Assembly: GCA_033297075.1 (NCBI GenBank)
Contig: MU858103.1
Coordinates: 124,001-188,000 of the forward strand
DNA from: Rhypophila decipiens
Lineage: Eukaryota; Ascomycota; Sordariomycetes; Sordariales; Naviculisporaceae
DNA length: 64,000 nt
Direction: 5' to 3'
The notes under the pieces were generated by a model, which saw nothing but the letters and a program-made list of their open reading frames with translations, was not told the origin of the DNA and searched no databases. Positions 43,054-53,521 of the stretch are shown here, in pieces. Position 1 is the first letter of the stretch. Every line of letters starts with the position of its first letter. The translations under genes and the position numbers were made by a program.

Positions 43054-44643
43054 TTACAACTCCCAACCCGCGGGATCGTGCATGATGCCGCAGGTTGGGC
43101 AAACGAGCTCGCCCTCATCGTCCACATCTCTGGCCTCTGAATAGGGTCCCACTGGGGTACCCATGACCCGGCCAAACTCGACCCATTTTCGTTCTGCTGA
43201 ATCACGGCTTGTTGGAACACGTTTCCAGATTGTCCTGCGCTCCAACCAGGCAGACTCGGGATGGCCTTCCTCCTCCGGGGCTGGGGGCATGACTGGGAGA
43301 TCTCCAATTGGATGGTGATGATGATGATCATGGTAGTCGTGAAAATCCCACTCATCCTCATCGAAGTCATCAGGAAAGTTCTCTCCCCATTCCTTTGCTA
43401 ATGGTTTCCAGCTTCGGACAACCTGCGCGATTGGAGCGCAATCAGCGCGCGCGGAAAGATGGTTTGTTTTTGCAATGAAAGCAGCCTTGCACTTCAGCAG
43501 CAGGCCATCGTCTTTGACCATTCCAGTAAGGTCTATCAGAACCTTGGCAGCGTACACGCAGTCGGGAAGCCCTGTAACCATCAGTTCATCAAGAGTGCAG
43601 CCGAGGTCATGAAATGCCAATGAATGAAGCTCCATGTCGGCAGAGCGAAGAAACCCGGCTGGGAAGTCGACAAAGTCCATCCTCAGGGACTTGAGCCCGG
43701 GGAGCAGTCGAGGGCGGGGGTTGGAACCTGTGTGACTCGGGTCGAAAGGAGGTCGTAGGGCACTCAGGAAATCTATCACCTGAGTCCAAGTATAGCTGCG
43801 GAATCCTTTGCGGGCCAGTGTGCTTTCCTCTTTCGGGCGATCCGTTACTCGAACTGTACGTTGTCTAGCGGGTGCGTTTCCGCCGTTTCTTATCGGTCTC
43901 AGACGGCGAGGGCCGGGAGGAGGGCATTTCTTCTCTTCATCATAGTAGTGGGCGATGATGCGGAGTGTGACGCGCTCGACCTTGCTCCGGAACTTGAAGG
44001 GGACATTGCAGAATTCACGGAGTGCTTGGTGAGTTGTGAAGACGAATTCGTTGCGGGTCCAAAGGATTCGAGTGCCCTCGGCATGATATGCCTTGCAGGT
44101 GGCAAGCAATCCTATGGCAAGCTGGTATTGACCGTATCCATGCTTACGTCCCTTTTGCTCTTGCTCGCTCAGATTCTCCATTTTGAGCTTGCACAAAGGG
44201 TCAATGATTGGATCCTTGGCCGTCAAAGCGTGTGTGAGGATCTGGAGCTGAATCTCCACGGGAAGAGGTGGGCATGAGTTGACGGATGATGCTGATATGA
44301 ATGATGATCGAGTGAGGCGGGTCTTGATTCTCTTGGGAGCATGGCCAGCGTCCATTGGTGAGTTCCAGAGGATTGAATTCTCGCGGAGGAGTCTCTTTAG
44401 GGAGAGGATCTCATCCTTGAGTGCCCGATTTTCGACTCGCAATGGATTGTTGTAGTACTGCTCGGCCTCCTGATACTGATCACGACATTCGAGAGGAAAG
44501 AATGACTGTGACTGTGATGGATGTCAGTACTGTTCATAACAAGAGCGTGGTTGTTTCGAGAGACATGGAAGCCCCAAGGTGACTCTGGCTTCCGAATGAG
44601 GACATTGATAGCTGTGGGAACTTACACTCGGATCATCCGCCAT
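43054..44643 (-). CDS. F-box-like protein with N-terminal leucine-zipper-like helix
   Basis: Exon 1 (44643-44626) encodes only MADDPS. Intron 44625-44512 (GTAAGT...CACAG) leads to exon 2 (44511-43054); an alternative acceptor 6 nt further on is also in frame. The protein is about 491 aa. A helix with regular Leu spacing (ENRALKDEILSLKRLLREN, about 30-55) precedes an F-box-like start (CPPLPVEIQLQILTHAL, about 85-100). A typical fungal F-box body follows, with AYHAEGTRILWTRNEFVF and GLKSLRMDFVDFPAGF. The C-terminal part has an acidic/His-rich stretch (DYHDHHHHH) and a CxxC motif (CPTCGIMHDPAGW). It may be a ubiquitin-ligase adaptor, which is inferred. The tiny first exon rests on frame continuity. 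Confidence 0.75.
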
Positions 44644-46284
44644 CGTGATGAACAATTGTCGGCCAAGCCGTAGAACAATCAGAAGGGCACACCTGTACCA
44701 AACTTTGTGAGTTCAAATGGCCCAATCTCGGAATAAACGATAGGAGATACTTACAATCGATGTATGGAGGTCGCTCAAAATTTATCGAATTGGCGGATCT
44801 GAAAAATCGGTGTATTGAGTGCGGCGCGACGTTGGTTTGTTTTCGGCACTTCGCAGGTACAAGTTTGTTGGCCCGTAATCAGTCGCCGAGACGCCTGCTG
44901 CTTGGTGAACGGAAAAAGACTCAGGCAGTTCAAAGTATTTCTTGTGCTTGGAGTGGAGGAGCAGAAATTTGTTCGTTCCCTTTTGGGTAGAAACGCGGAA
45001 AGTGTAAGAACAAATAATGCTGTGGGCGCACGATTGTCGGAGAGCGAGCGAGGGGAATCGAGAGCAGGCGGGCACTCGACTATTTGCATCGGCGAGGGTT
45101 TGGAAGCTGGCCTGTGAGTTGGCAGGGCAGATTTCAATGTTTATTTCATGGAAATGGACGGATTCGCGGTGAAAATCCGGTCAGGGAAGGAAGGGGTCAC
45201 CGGGTGCCGAGGCCGGAGAGATGGGACGGAAGGGACGACCGAGGAAATATTGCTCCGGGCGACGAGAGCGGGCCTTCAAGGGGTTCGTCTGGTAGGAGAT
45301 TAACCCACAAAGGAATAGATTAACAGCAATAGGTGAATTGAAGTTTCATATCCTTATCCTGGGAGATGAGAATAGTCCGGCCATGGTGTTCATCTTGGTG
45401 CAAGTCACTTCAGTCAATCGGACAGCCGGTATTAAAGGGTGCAGCTCCTTCCCCAACTCGCCCACGCTTGCCAAACTGGGAAATATACAAACATAACAAC
45501 GGCGGGGATTTGACAGCAGAGATTCTGGTCGATTTTTGTCAGGACGGGAAGCCACGGCTTCAGTATGTGGTTTTGATTGTTCATCGACCTACGGCTTTGA
45601 AGTATTGCAAAAGTACCGTAGAGCATAATAACTCCCAGAGCTGTTTCATGTCGTCTCCAGGGCCAGACCGACCGAACCCATGCTGACACGTTCACGGCTC
45701 GTGCTATGACAGGAACCTCCAAATGATCACTCTCAGCGAAATCTAGCCAACGTTGAGGCAATATTTTAGGACATGATCTTCACCCAGGACATTAAAGGCA
45801 ATAGGTTCATTTAGGATCGTTTGCCCCGCTGGATCGATCCGGATCATCGCCAATTTGAATCAATGATCGAATTGCCCCGCAGCTCTTCAAAGGGGCACAC
45901 AGCGGGAACTGACGTCACCTATTAAGGACCAAAGGGCGAAAGTGCGAACGCGTACAACAGCTGAGCAAACGGCATAGTGTATACATTCGATGATGAAATG
46001 GGCTGCTTTAAAGTTGCCAGCGGATAATGAGCTAGAGCGAGATTTACATCATACCCCTGACTAATGGCTTAAAGCTGCTGTGCCGGTGTTGAGGTAGCTG
46101 CCCTTTATAAATAAGTTGACCGAGCACCTTCCTGGCCCATTCAAGAGGGCTTTCTCGACAAACCGTGAGACATCATTTCTTTGCCCCATTCACACTCACA
46201 ACCAACTTAACAGGTTAATAAGAGCTCAACACAATCATCACTTCTCCCATTTCCAACGAGTCACACACCACATCACAAGCAACC
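44644..46284. other. divergent promoter region of F-box-like and bli-3 genes
   Basis: No gene seen; open frames around 44775-45323 overlap on several strands and are not protein-like. TATAAATA at about 46107-46114 is the likely bli-3 TATA box. Light-type motifs at 45814-45881 are listed separately. Confidence 0.55.
45814..45881 (+). promoter_or_regulatory. duplicated GATCG / TTGCCCCGC elements, candidate light-response sites
   Basis: GATCGTTTGCCCCGC (from 45815) and GATCGAATTGCCCCGC (from 45865) form a direct repeat about 50 nt apart. A GATCGATC palindrome (45832-45839) and a GGATCATCG lie between them. White-collar complex sites in Neurospora have GATC/CGAT cores, reported as GATCGA. The cluster is about 410-470 nt upstream of the bli-3 ATG. 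Function is inferred. Confidence 0.5.
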
Positions 46285-47032
46285 ATGTCTCAGCAGCAGT
46301 TCTCCAATACCAACACGGGCGACAAGCCCGCCGACCCCTACAAGGCGGCCAACCTCGACAAAGAGACTTCTTTGGAGCAGAAGATCAAAGATCTCAGTGA
46401 TTTCATGCAACACTGCAAGTTCTGCATGATGACCACCCACGACGGAAAGACAGGCCATCTAGCATCCAGATGTATGGCCCTGGCAGCCACGGTATGTCGT
46501 CCTTTCTGATCCTGTGTCCTTTTGTGGGTGTCACAACGGGCTGTGAATTTCCTGAGTCTTCTATGGCGCCGATCACTTTCTTGTCTGAAAGCTAACATCT
46601 CTTTCTACAAAGGAAACGGGCGGAATCGACCTCCTCTTCCACACCAACACCGAGTCCGGCAAGACAGACGAGCTCAAGAGTGACTCGCACATCAACATCT
46701 CGTTCCTCAACATGATGGGTGACTGGGCCTCGGTCAGCGGAACCGCCAGCGTCGTCACCGATCGGTCCCTGGTCAAGAAGCACTATAGCCCTCAGCTCAA
46801 GGCCTGGCTCGGCGATCTGGGCGATGTAACTCACGACGGCAGCGAGAACGATCCACGCATTGGCATTATTCGTGTCAAGATGGCCACCGCGCACTATGCC
46901 ATCTCGACAAAGAACATTCTGGGAAGAGTTGCCGAGGTGGCTCAGGGTACAATTACCGGGAAGCCTGCGTCTGTGAACAAGCTTCGCGAGATCAGCGAGG
47001 AGGAGGTGAAACAGTGGAGGTCTTCGCACTAG
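46285..47032 (+). CDS. bli-3: BLI-3 blue-light-inducible protein, FMN-binding split barrel
   Basis: Exons 46285-46491 and 46613-47032 (intron GTATGT...CAAAG) give 208 aa. The sequence is close to Neurospora BLI-3 and its relatives. It has a short polar N-terminus, KIKDLSDFMQHCKFCMMTTH, LASRCMALAATETGGIDLLF, then HTNTESGKTDELKSDSHINI and SFLNMMGDWASVSGTASVVTD, the pyridoxamine-phosphate-oxidase-like split barrel. A cytosolic protein that binds flavin or a related cofactor is expected; the reaction is not established. In Neurospora bli-3 is a classic light-induced gene under white-collar control. The promoter here has repeated GATCG motifs and a TATA box, consistent with that. Confidence 0.93.
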
Positions 47033-47153
47033 AGGAAAGAGGTTCCAAACCGGTCTAGATCCGAGCAGAACCTTGTTCAACCACTATGAATAGTCATACC
47101 AAGAGCCATAGGCTCGACAAATGCATTTTTTGCCTGGTTTAAACAAGCTGCTC

Positions 47154-48086
47154 CTACAATTGCTTGCCGTACTCTGCCTTCCATATCCTGTCCCAAGTTT
47201 CCTTGTTGATGGCAAACTCGCGGACGTATTCGTGCTCCAGCTCATGTGTCCTCCGTCCCAGGAGGACCATGCTGTGAAGCGGTGGGCCCAGGAGATCATC
47301 CGCATCACACAGCTCCTGTAAGGTTCCCGCGACAAACTTTTCTGTCTTGCCACCAACGCGAGCTGCGCCAATTGCCAAGCTGTCGGGACCATACGCGCCC
47401 CCGTTCTTCTCCTCTTCGATCTCGAGCATCTGGCTAGCACAGGTGCCTACGGACATGTACCTAGGCGGCTCGTATATCTTTCTGCCCCTCGCCATGTTCT
47501 CCAGGCTCTGCTCTTTGACCTTAATATCCAACAAGACGAGAGTGTGCAGCCCAATGTCCCTGTTCTCCTTGATGCGATCGTAGAAGCTCGCGGGCCTCCA
47601 GCCCTCGGTGAAGAAGACCATGCTGACTGTCTGCCCAAAGTTGTAGAGCTGTAGACCGGTGGCGCCGATACCAGACATGATCGAGGCATTGGGGACCGTG
47701 CGGACGGGGATGTTGAGCTCACGGGCGCGGAGGACGAGGTCGGTGTGGGTAGTTGCGCCAAAGGGGTCGCCCACCACGAGGAACGCGACGTCGACGTTGG
47801 CGGCGTCGCGGAGGATCTCGTCGCTGTTGGTCTCGACCATTTCGCGGTCGGCGACTACAATGGATCGGCCATAGTAGGACTCCTACTGTGGTGATTAGCG
47901 TTAGTCGAGGAAGTGGTCTAGGAAGCTTCTGGAGCTTGGGCTTTCGCATACAAGGACGGATTGGTCCACGAGGAGGATGCTGGTGTAGGCTTCGAGGTAG
48001 ACACGGGAAGCCTTTTTGACGACTTCGAGGCCCTTGACGGTGATGTCTGTCTCGTCGGAGAGACCTAGACCGACAAGGTACAACAT
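47154..48086 (-). CDS. dph5: diphthine methyl ester synthase Dph5
   Basis: Exon 1 (48086-47952) and exon 2 (47882-47154), with intron 47951-47883 (GTATGC...CAGTAG), give 287 aa. The start [20 protein letters not shown] is the invariant Dph5 N-terminus, which fixes the ATG. Further signatures are [26 protein letters not shown] right after the splice, [40 protein letters not shown] and [17 protein letters not shown]. The SAM-dependent tetrapyrrole-methylase-fold enzyme methylates the diphthamide precursor on eEF2 in the cytosol. It is divergent from snu23 with a 337-nt common promoter. Confidence 0.97.
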
Positions 48087-48423
48087 CTCGGGCAGGGTTT
48101 TGAACGAGAGAGAAGCTGCGATGTTTGACTGTGTCGCAAGAACAAGATTTATTGCCCCGCGTTGGCGATAAGATTGGAAGGTGCCCCGCCAAAAACCCTT
48201 CATGCGGCCGCCCCGCAGGCTCCGCGGCTGGGACTCGGGTGCTCCACTAAGTTTTAATTGATGAAAGTCAGAACGCGCCGCCCCCGGAAGCTTCCCGCGT
48301 CCAAGCTTCTATCCGCAACACCATCGGCAGAAGACAAACCTCGATAAACCACAAACGCTTCACCCAAAACTGCTATATATTCTTTACAGCATCTCCCGTT
48401 GCATCTGAATCCAGCCATCCACA
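48087..48423. promoter_or_regulatory. bidirectional promoter between dph5 and snu23
   Basis: 337 nt separates the two ATGs, which point away from each other. A TATATATTC sequence is at about 48374-48382, just before snu23. No other motif is clear. Confidence 0.5.
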
Positions 48424-49134
48424 ATGTCCGACTCTAAAAAGAGCGCCTACGGCAAAGCCGCAGGCGACACGGACTTTCGCAAGAAATACGACCTAGACGA
48501 GTACGCCGCGAAAGCAAAAGTCCGCGAAGATGCCGAGAAGGAAGAGCGCAAGCTGCGATACGAGGCGAAACTAGCCGGAAAGAAATATTACAAACCCCTC
48601 GACGGGACGGAGTCTCTCACCACGGCGCGAAATGCGACGCAAGACTTTTCCAAGCTCGTCGGCACGACGACTCTCGTGCCCGCGGGGGCCGGAGTCGGCA
48701 AACGCGGTCGCTCGGCAGGTTTCTACTGTGAGGCGTGCGATCTCACGTTCAAGGACAACCTGCAGTTTCTGGAACATACGAATTCCATGCAGCATATGCG
48801 GAATATTGGGCAGAGTGGAGAGGTGAAAAAATCCTCTGCGGAAGAGGTACATGCGCGGATTGAGTTGCTGTGGGAGAGGATACAACAGAAGAAGAAAGAC
48901 GAGATGGTTTCGTTGAAGGAACGGCTTGAGGTGAGGAGGGAGGAGGAGGACAAGGAGCGGGAGGAGAAGAGGAGGAAGCGGAAAGAGCTGGAGGAGAGGA
49001 AACGACTAGAAAAGGAGGAGGCGTTGAAAGTCAAGGTCGAGTATGGAGAGGACGTGAGGATTGAAGGGGAACATGACGAGGAGGATATGATGGCTGCCCT
49101 TGGGATTACTGGATTCGGTGCGCCGAAGAAGTGA
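48424..49134 (+). CDS. snu23: U4/U6.U5 tri-snRNP protein Snu23 (ZMAT2-like)
   Basis: Single exon of 236 aa. The N-terminus TDFRKKYDLDEYAAKAKVRE and the KYYKPLDGTESLT segment are characteristic of Snu23/ZMAT2. A U1-type C2H2 zinc finger (about 100-128) reads FYCEACDLTFKDNLQFLEH with the second His in MQHMRNIG. A long K/E/R helix (about 145-205) and an acidic end with DMMAALGITGFG follow. The protein is part of the spliceosomal B complex and acts near the 5' splice site in the nucleus. Length and motif order agree with the family. Confidence 0.95.
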   Translation: MSDSKKSAYGKAAGDTDFRKKYDLDEYAAKAKVREDAEKEERKLRYEAKLAGKKYYKPLDGTESLTTARNATQDFSKLVGTTTLVPAGAGVGKRGRSAGFYCEACDLTFKDNLQFLEHTNSMQHMRNIGQSGEVKKSSAEEVHARIELLWERIQQKKKDEMVSLKERLEVRREEEDKEREEKRRKRKELEERKRLEKEEALKVKVEYGEDVRIEGEHDEEDMMAALGITGFGAPKK

Positions 49135-50306
49135 ACTTGGTGATGACTCTCGTTTTCATGTCAAGGGCTGGCATGTTTGAATGAGTTATGGGCCTCCTCT
49201 TTGTGTGGATCGCGGATCCTACTCTTTATTGTTGGTTTCGAAATTTGTATCACTACCTGACAATGATCTGGGGGCGAATTAGATACCCGGTGCATGGACA
49301 TGGCGTTTAGGTTCAAGTCAAATGGGCAGGAGTTTGGAACACATGGATGTATCATCATGTATGGGTTTCCTGAACAATTCAAATCAAGTCTAAACTTACA
49401 AGGCGAGAATGGGGAAGTGGAACTAGTGACTGGGCCAAAAACTGGCGTGTAAACTTCAAAGGAAAGGCAATTCGCAAATCTTGGCCTCATAAAAACCCTG
49501 GAACTCTGTTAAAGATACTGATAAACACCCCTTTAGACCCAGCTTTATATGCCTTTAAGGCAACTCATATACGCCTGGTATCAATCCCTCTAACGCATCC
49601 AAGGGATCAAATATATGCGTGTAGGGAGATTGTTAAAGGCGTATACAATATATTCCACACCTATTTTCCGATCTCGTTGACTTCATCGCTGATCACAATC
49701 TCTCGATCTCAAAGCAGTCGACCTCCGAGCACCGGATGTGGGTCATCGATCCTCGGACCGGTAACCCGTATGGGCCGTATGTAGCACGGATCCCCGCCAC
49801 GGACACTTAGGTACAGTACCGTCCACGGCGCCGCTAGTGGGTCGCGTGCCCCTCACTCCTTGACTCGGCGGGAGGTGCATCATTGTGCTCGCCCCTCTTG
49901 CGAAACAATGAATCCCATCTCCCTTTGAACAAATGAGACGATATAAGACCAGAAATTTTGTAAAGTTTTTGTAAACCTATTAAACCACCTATAAAAACGC
50001 TAGCAACCGGAGCATTCTTTTAATCACCCTTCGGCTTAAGTTCCGATTCATCAAGATCTCTCTCCACCTTTCTACGATCTCCCAACACCCATCTTAACGA
50101 CGAATTTCCTGATTACGACCAGGTCCTCAAGGTGTACGACGATACAAAATCTCTCCAAGCTCCCCAATCCCCTCCATCCTGCGAACTTCAGTAATCCCTA
50201 GGCCCTCGGACCTGGTGGCCACCGCGCCCCCCTCCGCTATCTTCCTCCAACAAGCAGGCCTACGGATAGGAACAGGAGCGCAATTCAACAAGAATCCAAC
50301 CACGCA
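49135..50306. other. intergenic region with AT-rich repeat remnant
   Basis: No gene. The segment at about 49530-49660 (AAACACCCCTTTAGACCCAG start, with TATATGCCTTTAAGGC and TAAAGGCGTAT) belongs to the loose ACGCCTTTA family. The last 300 nt form the C-rich leader of the E2 gene. Confidence 0.5.
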
Positions 50307-50928
50307 ATGTCCAGCTCAACAACGAGTACCGCCGCAGCCGGCCTCCTGCGCCGACAGCTCAAGGAGATGCAGACCAACAAGGACATCCCAGGGATATCGT
50401 GCGGGCTCGTCAAGGACAGCAACATTTTCGAGTGGGAGGTTATGCTCATGATCAACGACGAGTGTAAATATTACGGCGGTATGTAGTACCTCGCATACAT
50501 ACCATATCCCCCCCGCAAACAAGCAGTCACACTAACATTTTCTGTTTGCGCCAAAATAAAAAGGAGGCAACTTCCAAGCGTACCTAACCTTCCCGCCGAC
50601 CTATCCCCTCATGCCGCCAAAACTAGTCTTTCAAAAGCCGATCCCGTTCCACCCAAATATCTATCCCTCAGGGGAACTCTGTATCTCGATCCTGCACCCG
50701 CCCGAGGAGGATAAATTCGGCTATGAGGCGGCTAGCGAACGATGGAGTCCTGTCCAGACACCAGAGACCATCCTGTTGAGCGTGATCAGCCTGTTTGAAG
50801 ACCCAAACGACGAGAGTCCTGCGAATGTCGAAGCCGCCAGGTTGTTGAGGGAGGATCGCGAAGGGAAAAGCAAAGACTTCAGGAGAAAGGTGCGGAAATG
50901 TGTTAGGGAGAGTTTGGGGGAGGATTAA
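50307..50928 (+). CDS. ubiquitin-conjugating enzyme E2, UBE2G1/Ubc15 type
   Basis: Exons 50307-50478 and 50564-50928 (intron GTATGT...AAAAAG) give 178 aa. The UBC fold starts GLLRRQLKEMQTNKDIPGIS. HPN is at 87-89, the catalytic Cys is C97 in GELCISILHPP, and the long acidic loop insertion EDKFGYEAASERWSPVQTPE is diagnostic of the UBE2G/Ubc7/Cdc34 branch. LLRRQL near the N-terminus and DESPANVEAA favour UBE2G1/Ubc15 over Ubc7. The usual GPPDTPYEGG stretch is replaced by MINDECKYYGGG, an unusual variant of a surface loop. It is expected to work with RING ligases in proteasomal or ER-linked degradation. Confidence 0.9.
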
Positions 50929-51365
50929 TAAACTACTGTAATCGAGATGCCGGTGCGAAGATGGAAATCTTGGTGCGCATGTCGAGGTGGATCTTTGTGG
51001 GCCGAAAGGCGTCCATACTCTATATAAACCACAAGACGTCGTCAGCATCGTGACACCTTATGATTATCTCTAATACGCGTCTATATATCCATCGACACGC
51101 ATTTAAGGAGTACTAAATTAATTGATAACTCTTGTAATAAAACGCCACATAGGCACTTAATGAGGTACTCATATGCCTTGCAATTATCCCTGATATGCGT
51201 GTAAATGGACGTTAGCACGCATACTTTGGGACGAGGTCAACGCGTTGTCATATTCTCGAATACGTGTATTCTTGGCACGCATTACAGTACAGGAAAGTGG
51301 CAGCGACGATGTTTTGATGAGAAATTTCACAGACGGTGGTGGATGTACTGGAGTGTAAAAAGTAA
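50929..51365. other. intergenic region with AT-rich repeat remnant
   Basis: No gene. ACGCGT- and ACGCAT-containing AT-rich sequence at about 51060-51290 recurs loosely in direct orientation (GATTATCTCTAATACGCGTC and AATTATCCCTGATATGCGTG). Confidence 0.5.
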
Positions 51366-51592
51366 AGTTCTTTTGCCCTTACCGTCACTGTCCACCTGGG
51401 CTCGAACAACGTCCGAGAGTTTCCAGGTCGAACCAAGAACACTTGCCAGACCCTCCCGCTGCAGACATTCTCGCTGCAGGGTTTGGAGAAGTTTGACAGC
51501 GGAATGTCTGGTGCGAGTGTTCGTGGCTCGAGTTGGAAACTCTCCGGCTTTGTTCCAGCCCAGGTGGACATTTACGGTGAGGGCAAAAGAAA
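51366..51592. repeat. large imperfect inverted repeat next to tRNA-Met
   Basis: The left arm (51366-51461, starting AGTTCTTTTGCCC) and the reverse complement of the right arm (51592-51497, starting TTTCTTTTGCCC) align over about 96 nt with roughly 80-85% identity. They share GTCCACCTGGGCT and GAGAGTTTCCA blocks. The centre (about 35 nt) itself holds a smaller inverted pair, CAGACATTC / GAATGTCTG. The outer end of the right arm is the first base after the tRNA. Confidence 0.85.
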
Positions 51593-51697
51593 TGGGACCT
51601 GTGAGGATCGAACTCACGACCTCAGGATAACTCTGATATTTCACCAGATCATAGCAAGCTATGAGACCTGCGCGCTAACCAACTGCGCCAAGGTCCC
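51593..51697 (-). tRNA. tRNA-Met (CAU), elongator, with intron
   Basis: Minus strand, 105 nt. The acceptor stem GGGACCT pairs with AGGTCCC followed by discriminator A. The D-arm contains an A box (TGGCGCAGTTGG), the anticodon loop reads CTCATA, and the T-arm GTGAG-TTCGATC-CTCAC is perfect. An intron of about 31 nt follows the base after the anticodon. The D and T arms match eukaryotic elongator rather than initiator tRNA-Met. A TTTCTTTT terminator follows immediately, inside the right arm of the inverted repeat. Confidence 0.93.
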
Positions 51698-52041
51698 TTT
51701 CATCTGATTTGATGAAAGAGGATCCCGCCCCGCAGCTTATTAGTCGACCCGCGCCCCGCTTTTTCTGGCTGTTAATTCCGCTGGCCCCTAGACTGGGTGT
51801 ACAAGTAGAAAACACCATGATGCACCATGTCCATACCGGTGACATATGATTACGATTTCGGGGCCATGGTATGTCTAATGAATGCATTCGTTGTATCTAT
51901 ATATTCAATTTCCATGACTGGATCGATGGGCTTCTCATCTATGAATCGAGCGTGGTCCAAAGAAAAACAGGGGTATCTTGTTTCTACCTCCATATAGGCC
52001 AACATCGACACCTGAATCGGTACTCTAATAGCAATCCCATC
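51698..52041. other. spacer, nothing recognised
   Basis: 5' flank of the tRNA and 3' flank of alg1; short open frames only. Confidence 0.5.
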
Positions 52042-53521
52042 TCACGATCCCTTCTTGTCGACAAACCCCATAGCAACGCCAACCGTACCATCCCACTCCT
52101 CATCCCACCGTCTAGCACCTTCTTTCACCGCCCCAGCCTTCAAGACCTTCAACTCCCCAGCTCCTTCTTCACTCAGCAAAGTGCCCAGTATACCCGCCAA
52201 CTCTTCGGCCGTCTCGAATCCCCGTCCATTCTGACCTTCTTTTACCAACTCCCCGAAACTCTCATACCCGGAATACGCAGCGACGGGTAACCCTGCGCCA
52301 AACATGTCGACCACTTTCATGGGCAGGTCCACGCCAGAGGAACTCTTGTGCAGGCAAATTCCTAGGTCTGCGGCGGCCAGTAAGCTGGCGTAATCTTCAA
52401 AGGGGAGGAAGACGGTTTTTATTGTTATGTTTGGCAGACGGCCTTGTTTAGTTAGGTCGGCGATTTTGGATAGGTAGAGGTCCTTTTGGGGTCCTTTGCC
52501 GGTAATAATTGCTATTATTGGAGGTAAGGGTTTGGAGGAATTGGCCGAAGCGTATTGGACTAGGGCGTCGAGGAGGAGGGAAAAGTCCTCGTCTGGTGTC
52601 CAGGATGTTGAGCTGACTATTAGCCGGGTTGAGTTGTTTAGGATTGAGGGGAGGAGGGCCTTGTCGTTTCCTTCGAGCACCCGGTTGAGAATGGATTCTC
52701 TCGAGGATTTTAGGGAAGTGAGCGGTTGGAAGATTCGAGCTGGTCTGTCGTGCACCGGGATCATTGGCCTGCTTGTGGGTATGCTGTACGGTGGACTACG
52801 TAGTTGGCGGGCCATGGCACCTGTTACAGTCAGGTGGAAGTGGCCTAGACGACCAAAGATGCACTCGTAGAGCTTCGAGATGGACACCAGGGGATGGGAC
52901 GGCCCTCGGGTGCCTGAGAGAATGGTCCATCCGTAGTTGTGCCAGTCTATCATGAGGCTGCTTTTACGGAGGTAGCAGGTCAGCCTGGCGATGGCAAGGG
53001 TGGGGATAGAGGGCGGGTTCTGGACCAGGATCCATTGGGCCGGAGGAAGACGGTAGCATAGCAGGGTGAGTAGGTGGTAGATTTGGTGGATAACTTTGAA
53101 GGGGGCGAAGAGGATGAAGGGGATTGATGGTGGTCTTTGGGGAGGAGTGGGAAGGGCAGTGACGGTGATGTTGTCATTGTTGACCAGATCGGGATGTAGG
53201 GCGCTTTCTAGATATCGGGTTAGTGAGAGTGTATGAAGTATGAAGCATAAATATAAGGTGCTTACCAAGATAGCCGATCAAGTGGACTTTACCGCCGTGC
53301 TTGGCGATACTCAGGGCATGATAAGTCATGCGTGGACTTCGGCCAATGTCGCCCAGCACAAGCACATGGACTGACACTTGTTTGCCCGATGGTCCTGCGG
53401 ACCCTGCTGGAGGGCCTACATATTTGGTTGGTGAGAGGAAAAGTGAGAAGGCAAGGAGAAACACCAGGCCAAAGCTCAGTATGATGGCGCCCGAGGCGTA
53501 AAGTACCGAAGTTTCCAACAT
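52042..53521 (-). CDS. alg1: chitobiosyldiphosphodolichol beta-mannosyltransferase Alg1
   Basis: Exon 1 (53521-53266) and exon 2 (53207-52042), with intron 53265-53208 (GTAAGC...TCTAG), give 473 aa. ATG 53521 begins [20 protein letters not shown], an N-terminal ER membrane anchor. The GT33 domain shows [59 protein letters not shown] and the donor-binding [20 protein letters not shown] with [12 protein letters not shown]. All are standard Alg1 motifs. It adds the first mannose to GlcNAc2-PP-dolichol on the cytosolic face of the ER in N-glycan assembly. Confidence 0.96.

Noticed and set aside
44775..45323. Cluster of overlapping open frames on both strands
   Set aside because: Several frames are open at once with no family motif, typical of GC-balanced promoter sequence between divergent genes.
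52496..52870. Plus-strand 124-codon frame
   Set aside because: Antisense to the alg1 catalytic domain, which has all family motifs on the minus strand.
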